Assembly (NCBI RefSeq): GCF_001647285.1
Contig: NZ_LRML01000001.1
Coordinates: 62,001-126,000 of the forward strand
Direction of reading: 5' to 3'
Origin: Rufibacter roseus
GTDB taxonomy: Bacteria; Bacteroidota; Bacteroidia; Cytophagales; Hymenobacteraceae
Length of the DNA: 64,000 nucleotides
Shown: in pieces, positions 26,310 through 35,527 of the stretch
How the letters are laid out: every line of letters starts with the position of its first letter
Numbering within the stretch: position 1 is the first letter of the stretch
Notes under the pieces: model-generated
The model's database searches: none
Told to the model about the DNA's origin: nothing
What the model saw: only the letters and a program-made list of their open reading frames with translations
Made by a program: the position numbers and the translations under genes

Positions 26310-26930
26310 ATGAACATGGAGACAAAAGAGAGGATCATGAAAGAAGCCCTAACACTTTTCTTTAAAAGAGGGGTGAAAGCGGTTTCCATGGATGATGTGG
26401 CGGCGCACCTAGGCGTGTCTAAAAAAACCATCTATAAGTGGTTTGTGAACAAAGACGAGCTGGTGTTTGAGAGCATACAAGAATATGTGCAGGCCATGGA
26501 GCAGACGTGCTGCGGTACTATTGAAGGAGCTAATAATGCACTGGAAGCCTTGTTTCAGATTTTAGAAATGGTGAGAGGGCTTATGCGTGAGGTGCACCCC
26601 AGCATTTTCTATGACCTACAGAAATATCATGCTAAAGCCTGGCAGCTGTGGCTAGACCATAAAAATGGTTTCTTCCTACAACAGACCAAAGAGAACATAC
26701 AGCGGGGCATAGAAGAGAAACTGTTTCGGCAAGACGTGGACGTGGAAATTGTAAGCCGCTTAAGGTTGGCTGAGGTAGAGTTAGGCTTTAATTCAGAAGT
26801 GTATCCGGTTGCCCAATTTGACTTGCAACAGGTGCAGATAGCCCTGCTGGAACATTTTCTGTTCGGCATTGCCACCATCAAGGGCCATAAACTAATAAAT
26901 CAATACAAACAGATTACAGAAGAAGAATAA
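26310..26930 (+). CDS. TetR-family transcriptional regulator of the efflux operon
   Basis: 206 aa repressor-type protein. The N-terminal helix-turn-helix is clear: KERIMKEALTLFFKRGVKAVSMDDVAAHLGVSKKTIYKWFVNKDELV at about residues 5-52. The remaining roughly 150 residues are an all-helical ligand-binding/dimer domain with no recognisable subfamily signature. The stop is only 8 bases before the TolC-family gene, so it is the first gene of an efflux operon and probably represses it, responding to a compound the pump exports. This is inference from context. ATG codons at 26310 and 26316 are both possible starts; the difference is two residues. Confidence 0.9.
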   Translation: MNMETKERIMKEALTLFFKRGVKAVSMDDVAAHLGVSKKTIYKWFVNKDELVFESIQEYVQAMEQTCCGTIEGANNALEALFQILEMVRGLMREVHPSIFYDLQKYHAKAWQLWLDHKNGFFLQQTKENIQRGIEEKLFRQDVDVEIVSRLRLAEVELGFNSEVYPVAQFDLQQVQIALLEHFLFGIATIKGHKLINQYKQITEEE

Positions 26931-26938
26931 CAATTATT

Positions 26939-28300
26939 ATGAAAAAGAACATGAAGGCGGGCTGGCTTCTGGTCGGCTGGCTTCTGGGAGTAAGTTTGCA
27001 TTCCCAAACTGTACAGGCGCAGCAAGCGCAGGCATTGTCGCTGGAGCAGGCCATACAATATGCCCTGGAAAACCAGGCGGCTGTGCAAAATGCCAAAATA
27101 GATGTGGAGTCTGCCAAAGCCCGAGTGGGGGAGGTGCGTTCCATTGGGCTCCCTCAGGTGAACGCCGCTGTAGATTATAGCAATAACCTGGCTATTCAGC
27201 GGGTGTTCTTACCAGCCGTGTTTATAGGTGACCAAACACCTGGTGCAGTCATAGCGGCTCCATTCGGTACAAAGCACACTAACACTTTGTCTTTGACTGG
27301 TAGCCAACTGCTGTTTGACGGTTCATATCTTCTGGGCTTAAAAGCTGCTCAGGTGTATACCCAACTATCTGAAAAAAGCCTAAAGCAAACCAAAGTACAG
27401 GTAGCTGATGCCGTAACCCGCGCCTATTATACCATCTTAATCACCGATGCGCGTGCGGCGCTGGTTGACCAGAACTTAGTTAGGCTGGATTCTATGCTGC
27501 GTGAAACCCGCATCATGAACGAGAATGGCTTTGTAGAGAAAATAGATGTAGACCGGTTGGTGGTAACCAGAAACAACCTGCAGTCTGAGCGTGACAAGCT
27601 AAAGAGCTTGCAGGAGCTAGGTTACAACCTGCTCAAGTTTCAAATGGGCATGCCACAGGCGCAGCCTCTGGTACTCACCAGCACCATACAAGAAGCCATT
27701 ATCGCTACGGAAGATGAACTGGAAGAGATGAACTACGCCAACCGGGTAGAATACTCTATTCTTCAAACCAATAAAGAACTGGCAACCCTTGATCTGCGCA
27801 ATAAACGTGCTGGCTACCTGCCAAGGTTGGTATTAACAGGCCGCTACGGCGGTAACACCGCCAGCAATGAGTTCGGAGACCTGTTCAAAGGAAGTGATTA
27901 CTACCAGTTCGCTTCATTTGGCCTTGGGCTGCAGATTCCTGTGTTTGACGGGCTAGCCAAAAAATACCAGATACAGCAAAGCAAATTAGCCCTGCAGAAG
28001 GTAGACATTGGGTTTAAGGAGTTGGAGCAGGCTATTGATCTACAGGTGGCACAGGCGGTTACCAACCTGAAGAATGCCAGAATTCAACTAGATGCCCAGC
28101 AGCGGAACAGAGCTTTAGCCCTGGAAGTGCTGCGGGTGGCAAAAATTAAGTACCGTGAAGGAGTGGGCTCCAGTATTGAAGTGTTGAATGCTGAAACTGC
28201 GCTGAAAGAAGCTGAAACCAACTACTCCAATGCGCTCTATGACCTGATTATTTCACAGGTAGACTTACGCTTAGCCAAGGGTACTTTAGTCACCCAATAA
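26939..28300 (+). CDS. TolC-family outer-membrane efflux protein
   Basis: 453 aa with a signal peptide (ending TVQAQ). It forms the trimeric outer-membrane channel of a tripartite pump. Two repeats of the outer-membrane efflux domain are seen: LSLEQAIQYALENQAAVQNAKIDVESAKARV at the N-terminus and, in the second half, IPVFDGLAKKYQIQQSKLALQ with VLRVAKIKYREGVGSSIEVLNAETALKEAE. Long helices rich in Ala, Gln and Leu match the periplasmic tunnel. It is followed after 39 bases by the adaptor gene, in the order TolC-adaptor-RND that is usual in Bacteroidota. Confidence 0.95.
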   Translation: MKKNMKAGWLLVGWLLGVSLHSQTVQAQQAQALSLEQAIQYALENQAAVQNAKIDVESAKARVGEVRSIGLPQVNAAVDYSNNLAIQRVFLPAVFIGDQTPGAVIAAPFGTKHTNTLSLTGSQLLFDGSYLLGLKAAQVYTQLSEKSLKQTKVQVADAVTRAYYTILITDARAALVDQNLVRLDSMLRETRIMNENGFVEKIDVDRLVVTRNNLQSERDKLKSLQELGYNLLKFQMGMPQAQPLVLTSTIQEAIIATEDELEEMNYANRVEYSILQTNKELATLDLRNKRAGYLPRLVLTGRYGGNTASNEFGDLFKGSDYYQFASFGLGLQIPVFDGLAKKYQIQQSKLALQKVDIGFKELEQAIDLQVAQAVTNLKNARIQLDAQQRNRALALEVLRVAKIKYREGVGSSIEVLNAETALKEAETNYSNALYDLIISQVDLRLAKGTLVTQ

Positions 28301-28339
28301 ATCAATTCACAGATACTAATAGAAATCATTTTTGAATAC

Positions 28340-29461
28340 ATGAAAAAGCAAATAATTGCAGCCTTTGTTATCATGGCTGTACTGTCCGCCTGCGGCGAAA
28401 AAGATAAACAAGCCCAACTGGCCGAACTGAAAAAAGAGCAAGCCGAGCTGTCCGGCAAAATTGCCAAACTGGAAGCTGAGCTGGAAAAAGAAGGCAAGGG
28501 TCCTAAAGTAAACACCGTGCCTGTATCAGTAGTAACGGTTCAGCCTGAAACATTCCGCCATTACCTGGAAGTGCAAGGCCGCGCAGATTTCAATCAGAAC
28601 GTAAATGTGAGTGCCAAGGTGCCGGGTGTACTGACCAGTGTGCGCGTAGACCGTGGTGACCAGGTACGCAAAGGCCAGGTGCTGGCCACTATTGACGCCA
28701 GCGTGCTGGACCAGCAGATAGCAGCCCTTCGGCCTAATCTGGATTTGGCCCGCACCGTTTACCAAAAGCAGAAGAACCTCTGGGATCAGAAAATAGGCAC
28801 CGAAATACAGTACCTGCAAGCCAAGAATAACGTGGAAAGCCTGGAACGCCAGATAGCTACCATGCAGGAAAACCGCGCCCAATATACCGTTACCGCTCCA
28901 ATTACCGGTCAGGTAGACGAGGTGGTGCCTAAAGCAGGAGAGGCAGTTTCTCCGGGCATAGGCATTATCAGAATTGTGAATGCCAACAGCGGCAAAGTAG
29001 TAGCCGAAGTGTCAGAGGCATATGCCAATCAGATCAAGAAGGGCGACCAGGCTAAAATCTTCTTCCCAGATCTGAATCAAGAGGTAAACTCAACGGTGCA
29101 AGTGGTGAGCAGCCAGATTAACCCATCTAACCGCTCATTTATGGTGGAGTTTGGCTTAAGCGCAGCTGAGCAACAGAAAATAAATTTACGCCCTAACATG
29201 GTAGCCGTGGTGCGCATACAAGACTACGTGAAAGAAAACGCCATTACCCTGCCGCTAGATCTGGTGCAGAAAGATGAGCAAGGCAGCTTTGTGTACGTGG
29301 TAGAGCAGAAAGACGGACAACGGGTGGCCGCCAAACGCAACATTACCACTGGCACTTCTTACGGAGGCAAAGTGGAAGTACTTAGCGGCTTGAATGCAAA
29401 TGACCAGGTGATCAGTGCTGGTGCCCAAAACCTGAACCCTGGACAGGCGGTGAGTTTCTAG
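28340..29461 (+). CDS. RND efflux periplasmic adaptor subunit, lipoprotein
   Basis: 373 aa membrane-fusion protein linking the RND pump to the TolC channel. The lipoprotein signal ends LSAC with Cys18 as the lipid anchor. A short charged coiled coil follows ([20 protein letters not shown]), then the biotinyl-lipoyl-like half motif ([20 protein letters not shown]), the alpha-hairpin (residues about 135-180), the second lipoyl half ([20 protein letters not shown]), a beta-barrel domain and a membrane-proximal domain ([20 protein letters not shown]). All the blocks of the HlyD/AcrA family are present and the length is normal. Confidence 0.95.
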   Translation: MKKQIIAAFVIMAVLSACGEKDKQAQLAELKKEQAELSGKIAKLEAELEKEGKGPKVNTVPVSVVTVQPETFRHYLEVQGRADFNQNVNVSAKVPGVLTSVRVDRGDQVRKGQVLATIDASVLDQQIAALRPNLDLARTVYQKQKNLWDQKIGTEIQYLQAKNNVESLERQIATMQENRAQYTVTAPITGQVDEVVPKAGEAVSPGIGIIRIVNANSGKVVAEVSEAYANQIKKGDQAKIFFPDLNQEVNSTVQVVSSQINPSNRSFMVEFGLSAAEQQKINLRPNMVAVVRIQDYVKENAITLPLDLVQKDEQGSFVYVVEQKDGQRVAAKRNITTGTSYGGKVEVLSGLNANDQVISAGAQNLNPGQAVSF

Positions 29462-29478
29462 ATGATACTATTTCTATT

Positions 29479-29517
29479 GAGTGGTCTGCCTTCCTTTTTC
29501 AAGAGGGCAGACCACTC
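29479..29517 (+). other. Strong hairpin between adaptor and RND pump genes
   Basis: GAGTGGTCTGCC and GGCAGACCACTC are perfect 12-bp arms in the 71-base gap between two genes of one operon. There is no T-run after it (TAAAAATGCC), so it is more likely an mRNA processing or stabilising element than a terminator. Confidence 0.6.
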
Positions 29518-29532
29518 TAAAAATGCCATGTA

Positions 29533-32500
29533 ATGGAACAGAACTTTAAAATCAAAGGATTCAAGCCGACCAGTTGGTCGATTGATAACAAAACCAGTAT
29601 CTACATCATCACCCTCATTATTTCTATTGCGGGTATACTGGCTTATAATAAACTACAGAAAGAGAACTTCCCGGACATTGTTATTCCTACCATGGTAGTA
29701 ACCACCATTCATCCGGGTACCTCTCCTTCAGACATGGAGAATCTGGTCACCAGGCCAATTGAGAAAGAGATAAAATCTTTGAATGGGGTGAAGCGGGTAA
29801 AGTCTACCTCTATGCAGGACTTCTCTCTTATAACCGTGGAGTTCAACACCGATGTGGAGGTGGAAGTGGCCAAGCAACGGGTGAAAGACGCCGTTGACAA
29901 GGCCGAGCCTGAACTACCCACTGACCTGGACCAGGCGCCTAACGTGCAGGAGATTGCCTTTTCTGAAATGCCTATCATGTACGTGAACCTGTCGGGGAAT
30001 TTCAGTGCCGAGAAACTGAAACAATTTGCCGAAGACTTACAGGACCGCATGGAGGCCCTGCCTGAGATTACCCGCGTTGATATTGTAGGTGCGCTGGAGC
30101 AGGAAGTGCAGGTAAACCTGGACATGTACAAAATGCAGGTGGCCAGAGTCACCTTTGCCGATGTAGAGCGGGCCATTGCCTCTGAGAACGTAAACATTTC
30201 GGGTGGTACTGTGCCGGTAGGTAACATGAAACGCGCCCTGCGCATTGTAGGTGAATTCAACAACCCCGCTGAAATTGGAGACATAGTAGTAAAGTCACTG
30301 AACGGCGGCAACATTTACCTGCGCGACGTAGCTCAGGTAATAGACACTTTTGAGGAGCGAGAGAGCTTTGCCCGCCTGGACAACCAGCCGGTAATAACTC
30401 TGAACGTGGTAAAACGAAGTGGCGAAAACCTGATTGATGCCTCAGACAAAATTAACGCACTCATTGAGGAGGCTCACGGCACCAGTCTGCCTGAAAGCCT
30501 TAAAATTACCGTTACCGGTGACCAGTCTACCAGCACCCGCCACACGCTTAATGACCTGATCAACACCATTATCATTGGTTTTATTCTGGTAACCCTGATC
30601 CTCATGTTTTTTATGGGAACCACCAATGCCTTGTTTGTGGGGCTGTCGGTGCCTATATCTATGTTCATCGCGTTTTTGATTATGCCTATCATGGGCTTCT
30701 CGCTGAACATGATTGTGTTGTTCTCGTTCCTGCTGGCTTTGGGTATAGTGGTAGATGACGCCATTGTGGTGATTGAAAACACGCACCGTATCTTTCATGA
30801 GACCAACTGGAGCATTACTAAATCTGCGAAAGTGGCGGCTGGGGAGGTATTCTTACCTGTGTTGGCAGGTACGCTTACCACGGTGGCGCCGTTCTTACCT
30901 TTGGCTTTTTGGCCGGGCATTGTAGGTGAGTTCATGTTCTTCTTGCCTATCACGCTCATCTTAACCTTAATGGCCTCATTGCTGGTGGCCTTTATCATTA
31001 ACCCGGTTTTTGCTGCCAGCTTCATGCGCCGCGAGGCTAATCCAGAGGGTGAGCGCAAGAACTTCAGGCTTTCCATGGTCATCATGGGCGGCCTGGCCTT
31101 GTTAAGCTTTGCCATCGGCTGGACTGGTATAGGCAGCCTGGTGTTGGTGCTCATGGTGTTTGTGGCCCTGAACAAGTTCGTTTTTACCGGCTGGATCAAT
31201 GCATTTCAGAATAGAGTGTTACCGGCTTTCATGAACCGCTATGAGCGCCTGCTCCGCTGGATGCTAGCTGGTTACCGTCCGTTTGGAGTAATTGGCTTTA
31301 TCGTGTTCCTGTTGATTGTATCGGTGGCGGTTACGGGTATACGGCAGCCTAAAGTAGTGTTCTTCCCGAACGGTGATCCTAACTTCATCTACACTTACAT
31401 CACCATGCCGGTGGGTACCGACCAAACCGTAACCGACTCCGTGACTAAGATTGTGGAGCGACGGGTGTTTAATGTTCTCGGTCAGGATAACCCTAACGTA
31501 GAGTCAGTCATTGCCAACGTGGCTGTAGGCGCAGGTGACCCAAGGTCAGGTAGCCGGCAGGCTGAGTCGAACAAAGGCCGGGTAACGGTTGCTTTTGTGG
31601 AGTACCAGTACCGGCAAGATGGCATTAGCACTGCTAAGTACTTAGACGAGGTCAGGGAAGCGGTGAAAAACATACCCGGGGCCGAGATCACCGTGGAGCA
31701 GGAGCAGAATGGTCCGCCGGTAGGTAAGCCCATTCTGGTAGAGATTGCCGGTGAAGACTGGAATGGCCTTATAACACTATCTAAGCAGGTTGAGAATTAT
31801 CTTGACTCATTGCAGATTGCCGGGGTAGAAGACCTGCGCACTGATTTAGAAGATAAAAACCCTGAAATCACTATTGAAATTGACCGGGTACGGGCCAACC
31901 GTGAGGGATTAAGTACGGCTCAAATAGGAATGGAGCTACGCACGGCCATCTTCGGGAAAGAAGCTTCAAAGTACAAAGTAGACGAAGAAGAGTACCCTAT
32001 CCAAATCAGGCTGGCCGAGCAGTACCGTAAGAACATTGACCAGCTCATGGGCATGATGCTCACCTTCAGAGATGCATCTGGCCAAGTGCGGCAGGTACCG
32101 GTGTCGGCGGTGGCTAACGTAAGGTATTCCACTACCTACGGCGGTATCCGGCGCAAGAACCTGAAGCGGGTAATCACGCTTTCGTCTAACGTGTTGGGAG
32201 GTTTCAATGCCAACGAAGTGGTGGGCAACATCCAGACGGCCCTTGATCGGTTCCCTACGGCAGAAGGCTACGAGATCAGAATGGGTGGTGAGCAGGAAGA
32301 CCAGAAAGAAAGTATGGAATTTTTATCGCTGGCAGGGTTGGCTTCTATGTGTTTGATTTTCTTGATTTTAGTAATACAATTCAACTCTGTTTCTAAGACT
32401 TTGATAATTTTATCAGAAGTTATTTTCTCAGTCATAGGGGTATTGCTCGGTTTCTCTGTCTTTAATATGGATATCTCCATAGTGATGACCGGAATCGGGA

Positions 32501-32913
32501 TCATTGCACTGGCAGGTATAGTGGTGAAGAACGGTATTTTGTTAGTTGAATTCACCGATGTGCTGTACGAGAAGCAGGGAATGGAGCTGAAAGAGGCAAT
32601 TGTGCTGGCCGGAAAGACACGTTTAAGTCCGGTAATGCTCACGGCCACCGCCACCATTCTGGGCTTGATTCCGTTGGCCATTGGCTTGAACTTTAACTTC
32701 TTTACCTTGTTTACCGAGTTTGACCCGCACTTCTTTTTGGGCGGTGAGAACGTGACCTTCTGGGGGCCGCTGGCTTGGACCATTATCTTCGGATTAGCCT
32801 TCGCCACGTTCCTGACACTGTTAGTAGTACCAATGATGTACCTGGTCAATGAGAATATCAAACGCCGGGTATTTGCTAAAAAGAGAAAGAAAGAGCCTGT
32901 TTTAGTAGGCTGA
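29533..32913 (+). CDS. RND-family efflux pump, inner-membrane permease
   Basis: 1126 aa proton-driven transporter of the HAE-type RND family. One membrane helix near residue 25 (YIITLIISIAGILAY) is followed by the first large periplasmic loop, helices 2-6 (the block GIVVDDAIVVIENTHR carries the conserved Asp pair of helix 4), the second periplasmic loop, and helices 8-12 (SLAGLASMCLIFLILVIQFN, GIIALAGIVVKNGILLVEFT). Residues about 495-560 hold extra hydrophobic segments around the middle helix. It forms the pump with the adaptor and TolC gene products just upstream, under the TetR regulator. Substrate unknown. Confidence 0.95.
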   Translation: MEQNFKIKGFKPTSWSIDNKTSIYIITLIISIAGILAYNKLQKENFPDIVIPTMVVTTIHPGTSPSDMENLVTRPIEKEIKSLNGVKRVKSTSMQDFSLITVEFNTDVEVEVAKQRVKDAVDKAEPELPTDLDQAPNVQEIAFSEMPIMYVNLSGNFSAEKLKQFAEDLQDRMEALPEITRVDIVGALEQEVQVNLDMYKMQVARVTFADVERAIASENVNISGGTVPVGNMKRALRIVGEFNNPAEIGDIVVKSLNGGNIYLRDVAQVIDTFEERESFARLDNQPVITLNVVKRSGENLIDASDKINALIEEAHGTSLPESLKITVTGDQSTSTRHTLNDLINTIIIGFILVTLILMFFMGTTNALFVGLSVPISMFIAFLIMPIMGFSLNMIVLFSFLLALGIVVDDAIVVIENTHRIFHETNWSITKSAKVAAGEVFLPVLAGTLTTVAPFLPLAFWPGIVGEFMFFLPITLILTLMASLLVAFIINPVFAASFMRREANPEGERKNFRLSMVIMGGLALLSFAIGWTGIGSLVLVLMVFVALNKFVFTGWINAFQNRVLPAFMNRYERLLRWMLAGYRPFGVIGFIVFLLIVSVAVTGIRQPKVVFFPNGDPNFIYTYITMPVGTDQTVTDSVTKIVERRVFNVLGQDNPNVESVIANVAVGAGDPRSGSRQAESNKGRVTVAFVEYQYRQDGISTAKYLDEVREAVKNIPGAEITVEQEQNGPPVGKPILVEIAGEDWNGLITLSKQVENYLDSLQIAGVEDLRTDLEDKNPEITIEIDRVRANREGLSTAQIGMELRTAIFGKEASKYKVDEEEYPIQIRLAEQYRKNIDQLMGMMLTFRDASGQVRQVPVSAVANVRYSTTYGGIRRKNLKRVITLSSNVLGGFNANEVVGNIQTALDRFPTAEGYEIRMGGEQEDQKESMEFLSLAGLASMCLIFLILVIQFNSVSKTLIILSEVIFSVIGVLLGFSVFNMDISIVMTGIGIIALAGIVVKNGILLVEFTDVLYEKQGMELKEAIVLAGKTRLSPVMLTATATILGLIPLAIGLNFNFFTLFTEFDPHFFLGGENVTFWGPLAWTIIFGLAFATFLTLLVVPMMYLVNENIKRRVFAKKRKKEPVLVG

Positions 32914-32944
32914 GAGAGAAGTAGAATTATTTAGTATTACGTAT

Positions 32945-33202
32945 ATGATGACCGCACATGTACCCTCTATCACCAAAGAGGTTGTAAAAATTATTAGTAA
33001 GACCAAGGAGATCAAGCCGTCTCGTCTCCGGGTTTCTTCTAACCTAAGCAAAGAGTTTGGGTTTGATACAGTGGATGTAGTGGATATCATTCTTGAAGTA
33101 GAGAAAAGCTTCAAGATTGTAATTCCAGATGAAGTGCCTTTGAATACCGTGGGTGATTTTGTGACCTATGTGTCTACCCACACCATGCGTCAGGCAAGCT
33201 AA
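32945..33202 (+). CDS. Acyl-carrier-like protein lacking the phosphopantetheine serine
   Basis: 85 aa with the fold pattern of acyl carrier proteins: ITKEVVKIISKTKEIKPSRL (helix 1), then NLSKEFGFDTVDVVDIILEV (helix 2) and IVIPDEVPLNTVGDFVTYV (helices 3-4). In true ACPs the helix 2 motif is DSL and the Ser carries the 4'-phosphopantetheine arm. Here the codon is ACA (Thr) in DTVD, so normal loading is not expected, unless Thr can be modified. It starts 31 bases after the RND stop and is probably co-transcribed, although a link to efflux is unclear. A regulatory or structural ACP paralogue is the cautious reading. Confidence 0.8.
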   Translation: MMTAHVPSITKEVVKIISKTKEIKPSRLRVSSNLSKEFGFDTVDVVDIILEVEKSFKIVIPDEVPLNTVGDFVTYVSTHTMRQAS

Positions 33203-33234
33203 ACCATTTTTAATTGCTCATTTTTTTGACCTCG

Positions 33235-33268
33235 AAAGGCAAGGGAATTTTTCCCTTGCCTTTCTTTC
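33235..33268 (+). terminator. Rho-independent terminator after the efflux operon
   Basis: 13-bp perfect arms AAAGGCAAGGGAA (33235-33247) and TTCCCTTGCCTTT (33251-33263), a 3-base loop and a T-rich tail. It comes 33 bases after the ACP-like gene. The 300-base gap 33203-33510 holds this, one palindrome copy and nothing else I can support. Confidence 0.85.
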
Positions 33269-33318
33269 GTTTTTGGCCAGTGGGTTGTTGGCCTTTTTAT
33301 TTGGCGCGGGCTGTTTAG

Positions 33319-33358
33319 CTGTTTTAGCCTCTTTTTTTGAAAAAGAAGCCTAAAAGAG
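33319..33358. repeat. Dispersed palindrome copy 9
   Basis: GTTTTAGCCTCTTTTTTT then GAAAAAGAAGCCTAAAAGAG: the outer TTTTAG/CTAAAA blocks and the centre are kept, with imperfect core pairing. Intergenic, after the terminator of the efflux operon. Confidence 0.75.
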
Positions 33359-33513
33359 CGAAACCATTGAAATGTTTAGCAGAAAGTACCCAATTCACAA
33401 ACCTTACCCGCAGGTTTACAGTAAATGCTCTTTGTAAATGCCTGTACCCTGTCTTTACCAGTTCTTGGTGCAAAGAGGGGCTAACTCCTTTTAACAGGTG
33501 AAATAATAGTGTG

Positions 33514-34074
33514 ATGACGGATACAGAAGATAAAATGCATGGCTCTATTTTCGTTTTACTTAAACGATTTGTAGAGCATAACTATGACCATAGCACTTGG
33601 GTAAAGTTACTGGAAGCAGCTGGCATTGAGCATGACGCTTACCAGATGCGAGATTTCTACCCCACCAGAGAAATTTATGCTATTGTTAATGTGGCCTCCG
33701 AAGCAACAGGTGTGTCTGCCTATGAGTTAATGGAAAAGTACGGGGAGTTTCTGGTGCCGGACTTGTTAATGATTTACAGCAAATACATAGACCCCACCTG
33801 GCGTACCTATGAAATGCTGGAAAATACAGAGGCGGCCATGCATGGCGCTGTGCGCCGTGAAGACAACCGCTCTGACCCGCCTGTGTTATTGGTGACCAGA
33901 AAAGGATCTAAGCAGCTCATAGTAGATTATTACTCTAAACGCAAAATGGCTTCGGTGGCTGTGGGCATTATCAGGGGTATTGCCAAGTATTATAATGAAA
34001 GTGACAAGGTAACTGTAACTCCTCTAACAGCCCCTGATGAGGAGAGGGTGCAGATAAGTGTAGATTTTAAATAA
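33514..34074 (+). CDS. H-NOX (heme-nitric oxide/oxygen-binding) sensor protein
   Basis: A stand-alone H-NOX gas sensor of about 186 aa. The typical start MHGSIFVLLKRFVEHNYDHS is at residue 8 of this reading. Counting from a GTG at 33511, the proximal heme ligand is His111 (AAMHGAVRRE) and the propionate-binding YxSxR motif is Tyr140-x-Ser142-x-Arg144 (YYSKR). The spacing of the two matches the family well, so heme binding is expected. GTG 33511, ATG 33514 and ATG 33535 are all possible starts; ATG 33514 is used here. It normally passes an NO signal to a partner kinase or cyclase; the next two genes are a PAS protein and a CZB-like protein. Confidence 0.9.
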   Translation: MTDTEDKMHGSIFVLLKRFVEHNYDHSTWVKLLEAAGIEHDAYQMRDFYPTREIYAIVNVASEATGVSAYELMEKYGEFLVPDLLMIYSKYIDPTWRTYEMLENTEAAMHGAVRREDNRSDPPVLLVTRKGSKQLIVDYYSKRKMASVAVGIIRGIAKYYNESDKVTVTPLTAPDEERVQISVDFK

Positions 34075-34223
34075 CTACCCAACCAGAACATTTTATTCCT
34101 TATCCTGTTTCTCTTTCACCTGAGTGGGTAAAGTTATACAGTGAGCTGAGGTTGCTAGATTGGCAATAAAATAATAGTTTAGCCCAGTTTAGATTTCCTT
34201 CAGAAGCACCCTAACCAAAAGCT

Positions 34224-35486
34224 ATGGAATTCTTCGATTATTTTGACAATGTTCCGGAGAACATTGTTATCGTTTCGCCGGAGTTTAAAATTTTGGCAGC
34301 AACCAAGAGGTATCTTGCCACCACCATGCGAACTCGGGAGGAAATAATTGGAAAAATCTTCTTAAAAGAAGTCTACCAAGATCCGCAATTCTCTTTTGAG
34401 GAAAATCCGGTAATTCTGTCCATAAAAAAAGCCATTGAATCAAAGCAGGTAGATTATTTGGATGTACTGCGGTATGATCTGGAAAAACCAGCGGCAGAAG
34501 GAGGAGGCTATGATACCCGTTACTGGGAAGCATCGCACACGCCGGTGTTGGATGATGCCGGTAACGTAAAGTATGTCATACAGAATACTCAAGACGTGAC
34601 CGAGCGGGAGCTAGCCAGAAAAGCGAGAAGAGCCAGTGAAGAGAAATTTAAATTTCTGACCGATGCCGTTCCTCAGCTTATTCACACCGCTGAGGCAAAC
34701 GGCGCCTGCACCTATGTAAACCGGCGTTGGTTAGATTACACCGGACTTACTTTAAATGAATTCCTGGATAATGGCTGGCATAAGGTAGTGCACCCAGATG
34801 ACATACACTCTGTGGTGGAGCGGCAGAAAGAGGCTATTTATGAACATGAGGAGTTTCAGGCGGAACTTAGGTTCAAAAACAAAGACGGAAACTACCGCTG
34901 GCACTTAGTTAGGAGCATGCCCATGAAAGATGAAAATGGGCAAGTGGTTATGCGGGTAGGTAGCGCTTATGACATACACGGTACCAAGCAAATGGTGCAG
35001 GAACTGCTGGAGTCTAACGAGCAAATGTCAGCTTTGTCTGATCAGGTGCAACAGGCTTATCAGAGAGCAGAAGAACAGCGCTTGACACTGGAGCGGCTTA
35101 TCATGCAGGCACCGGCAATCTTTGCCATTCTGAAAGGCCCAGAGCATACATTTGACCTGGTGAACCCACACTACCAGCGGCTCTTCCCAAATAGAAAATT
35201 ACTAGGCAAAACAGTGGCGGAGGCGGTGCCGGAAGTAGTTGAGCAAGGTTTTATCCAGATTCTGGACAATGTTTTTAATACACGCGTTCCTTTTGTGGCA
35301 AATGAAATAGGTATTAAGCTAGATTGGCAAAATAACGGACAAGTGACAGAAGCTTTCTTTACTACTACTTACCAGCCTCTTGTTGAAAATAAACAGGTAA
35401 CTGGAATAATTGCCTTTGGGTACGAAGTAACCGACAAGGTGAAGCTAAGACAGGAATTAGAACAGCTAAAAGGAACTAAAGTGTAG
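34224..35486 (+). CDS. Triple-PAS protein without an output domain
   Basis: 420 aa cytoplasmic sensor. PAS 1 is at residues about 1-130 (YFDNVPENIVIVSPEFKILA, ending NTQDVTERELARKARR). PAS 2 with PAC is at 145-255 (FLTDAVPQLIHTAEANGACT, NRRWLDYTGLTLNEFL, RWHLVRSMPMKDENG). PAS 3 is at 285-405 (LIMQAPAIFAILKGPEHTFD, GYEVTDKVKLRQELEQLK). In most Bacteroidota such a chain continues into a histidine kinase, but this one stops straight after the last coiled segment, with no H-box, ATPase, cyclase or GGDEF domain. It may be a kinase-less relay or an adaptor working with the H-NOX upstream. The gap to the next gene is 41 bases. Confidence 0.88.
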   Translation: MEFFDYFDNVPENIVIVSPEFKILAATKRYLATTMRTREEIIGKIFLKEVYQDPQFSFEENPVILSIKKAIESKQVDYLDVLRYDLEKPAAEGGGYDTRYWEASHTPVLDDAGNVKYVIQNTQDVTERELARKARRASEEKFKFLTDAVPQLIHTAEANGACTYVNRRWLDYTGLTLNEFLDNGWHKVVHPDDIHSVVERQKEAIYEHEEFQAELRFKNKDGNYRWHLVRSMPMKDENGQVVMRVGSAYDIHGTKQMVQELLESNEQMSALSDQVQQAYQRAEEQRLTLERLIMQAPAIFAILKGPEHTFDLVNPHYQRLFPNRKLLGKTVAEAVPEVVEQGFIQILDNVFNTRVPFVANEIGIKLDWQNNGQVTEAFFTTTYQPLVENKQVTGIIAFGYEVTDKVKLRQELEQLKGTKV

Positions 35487-35527
35487 GGGCTTTTAATAAA
35501 GATAAGAACAACAGTAGCTCATTACGA

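Noticed and set aside
29709-30314. 201-residue open frame opposite the start of the RND pump gene
   Set aside because: Antisense shadow of the first periplasmic loop; no family resemblance.
32268-32861. 197-residue open frame opposite the end of the RND pump gene
   Set aside because: Full overlap with the pump's conserved membrane helices; Lys/Ser/Pro-rich translation typical of antisense frames.
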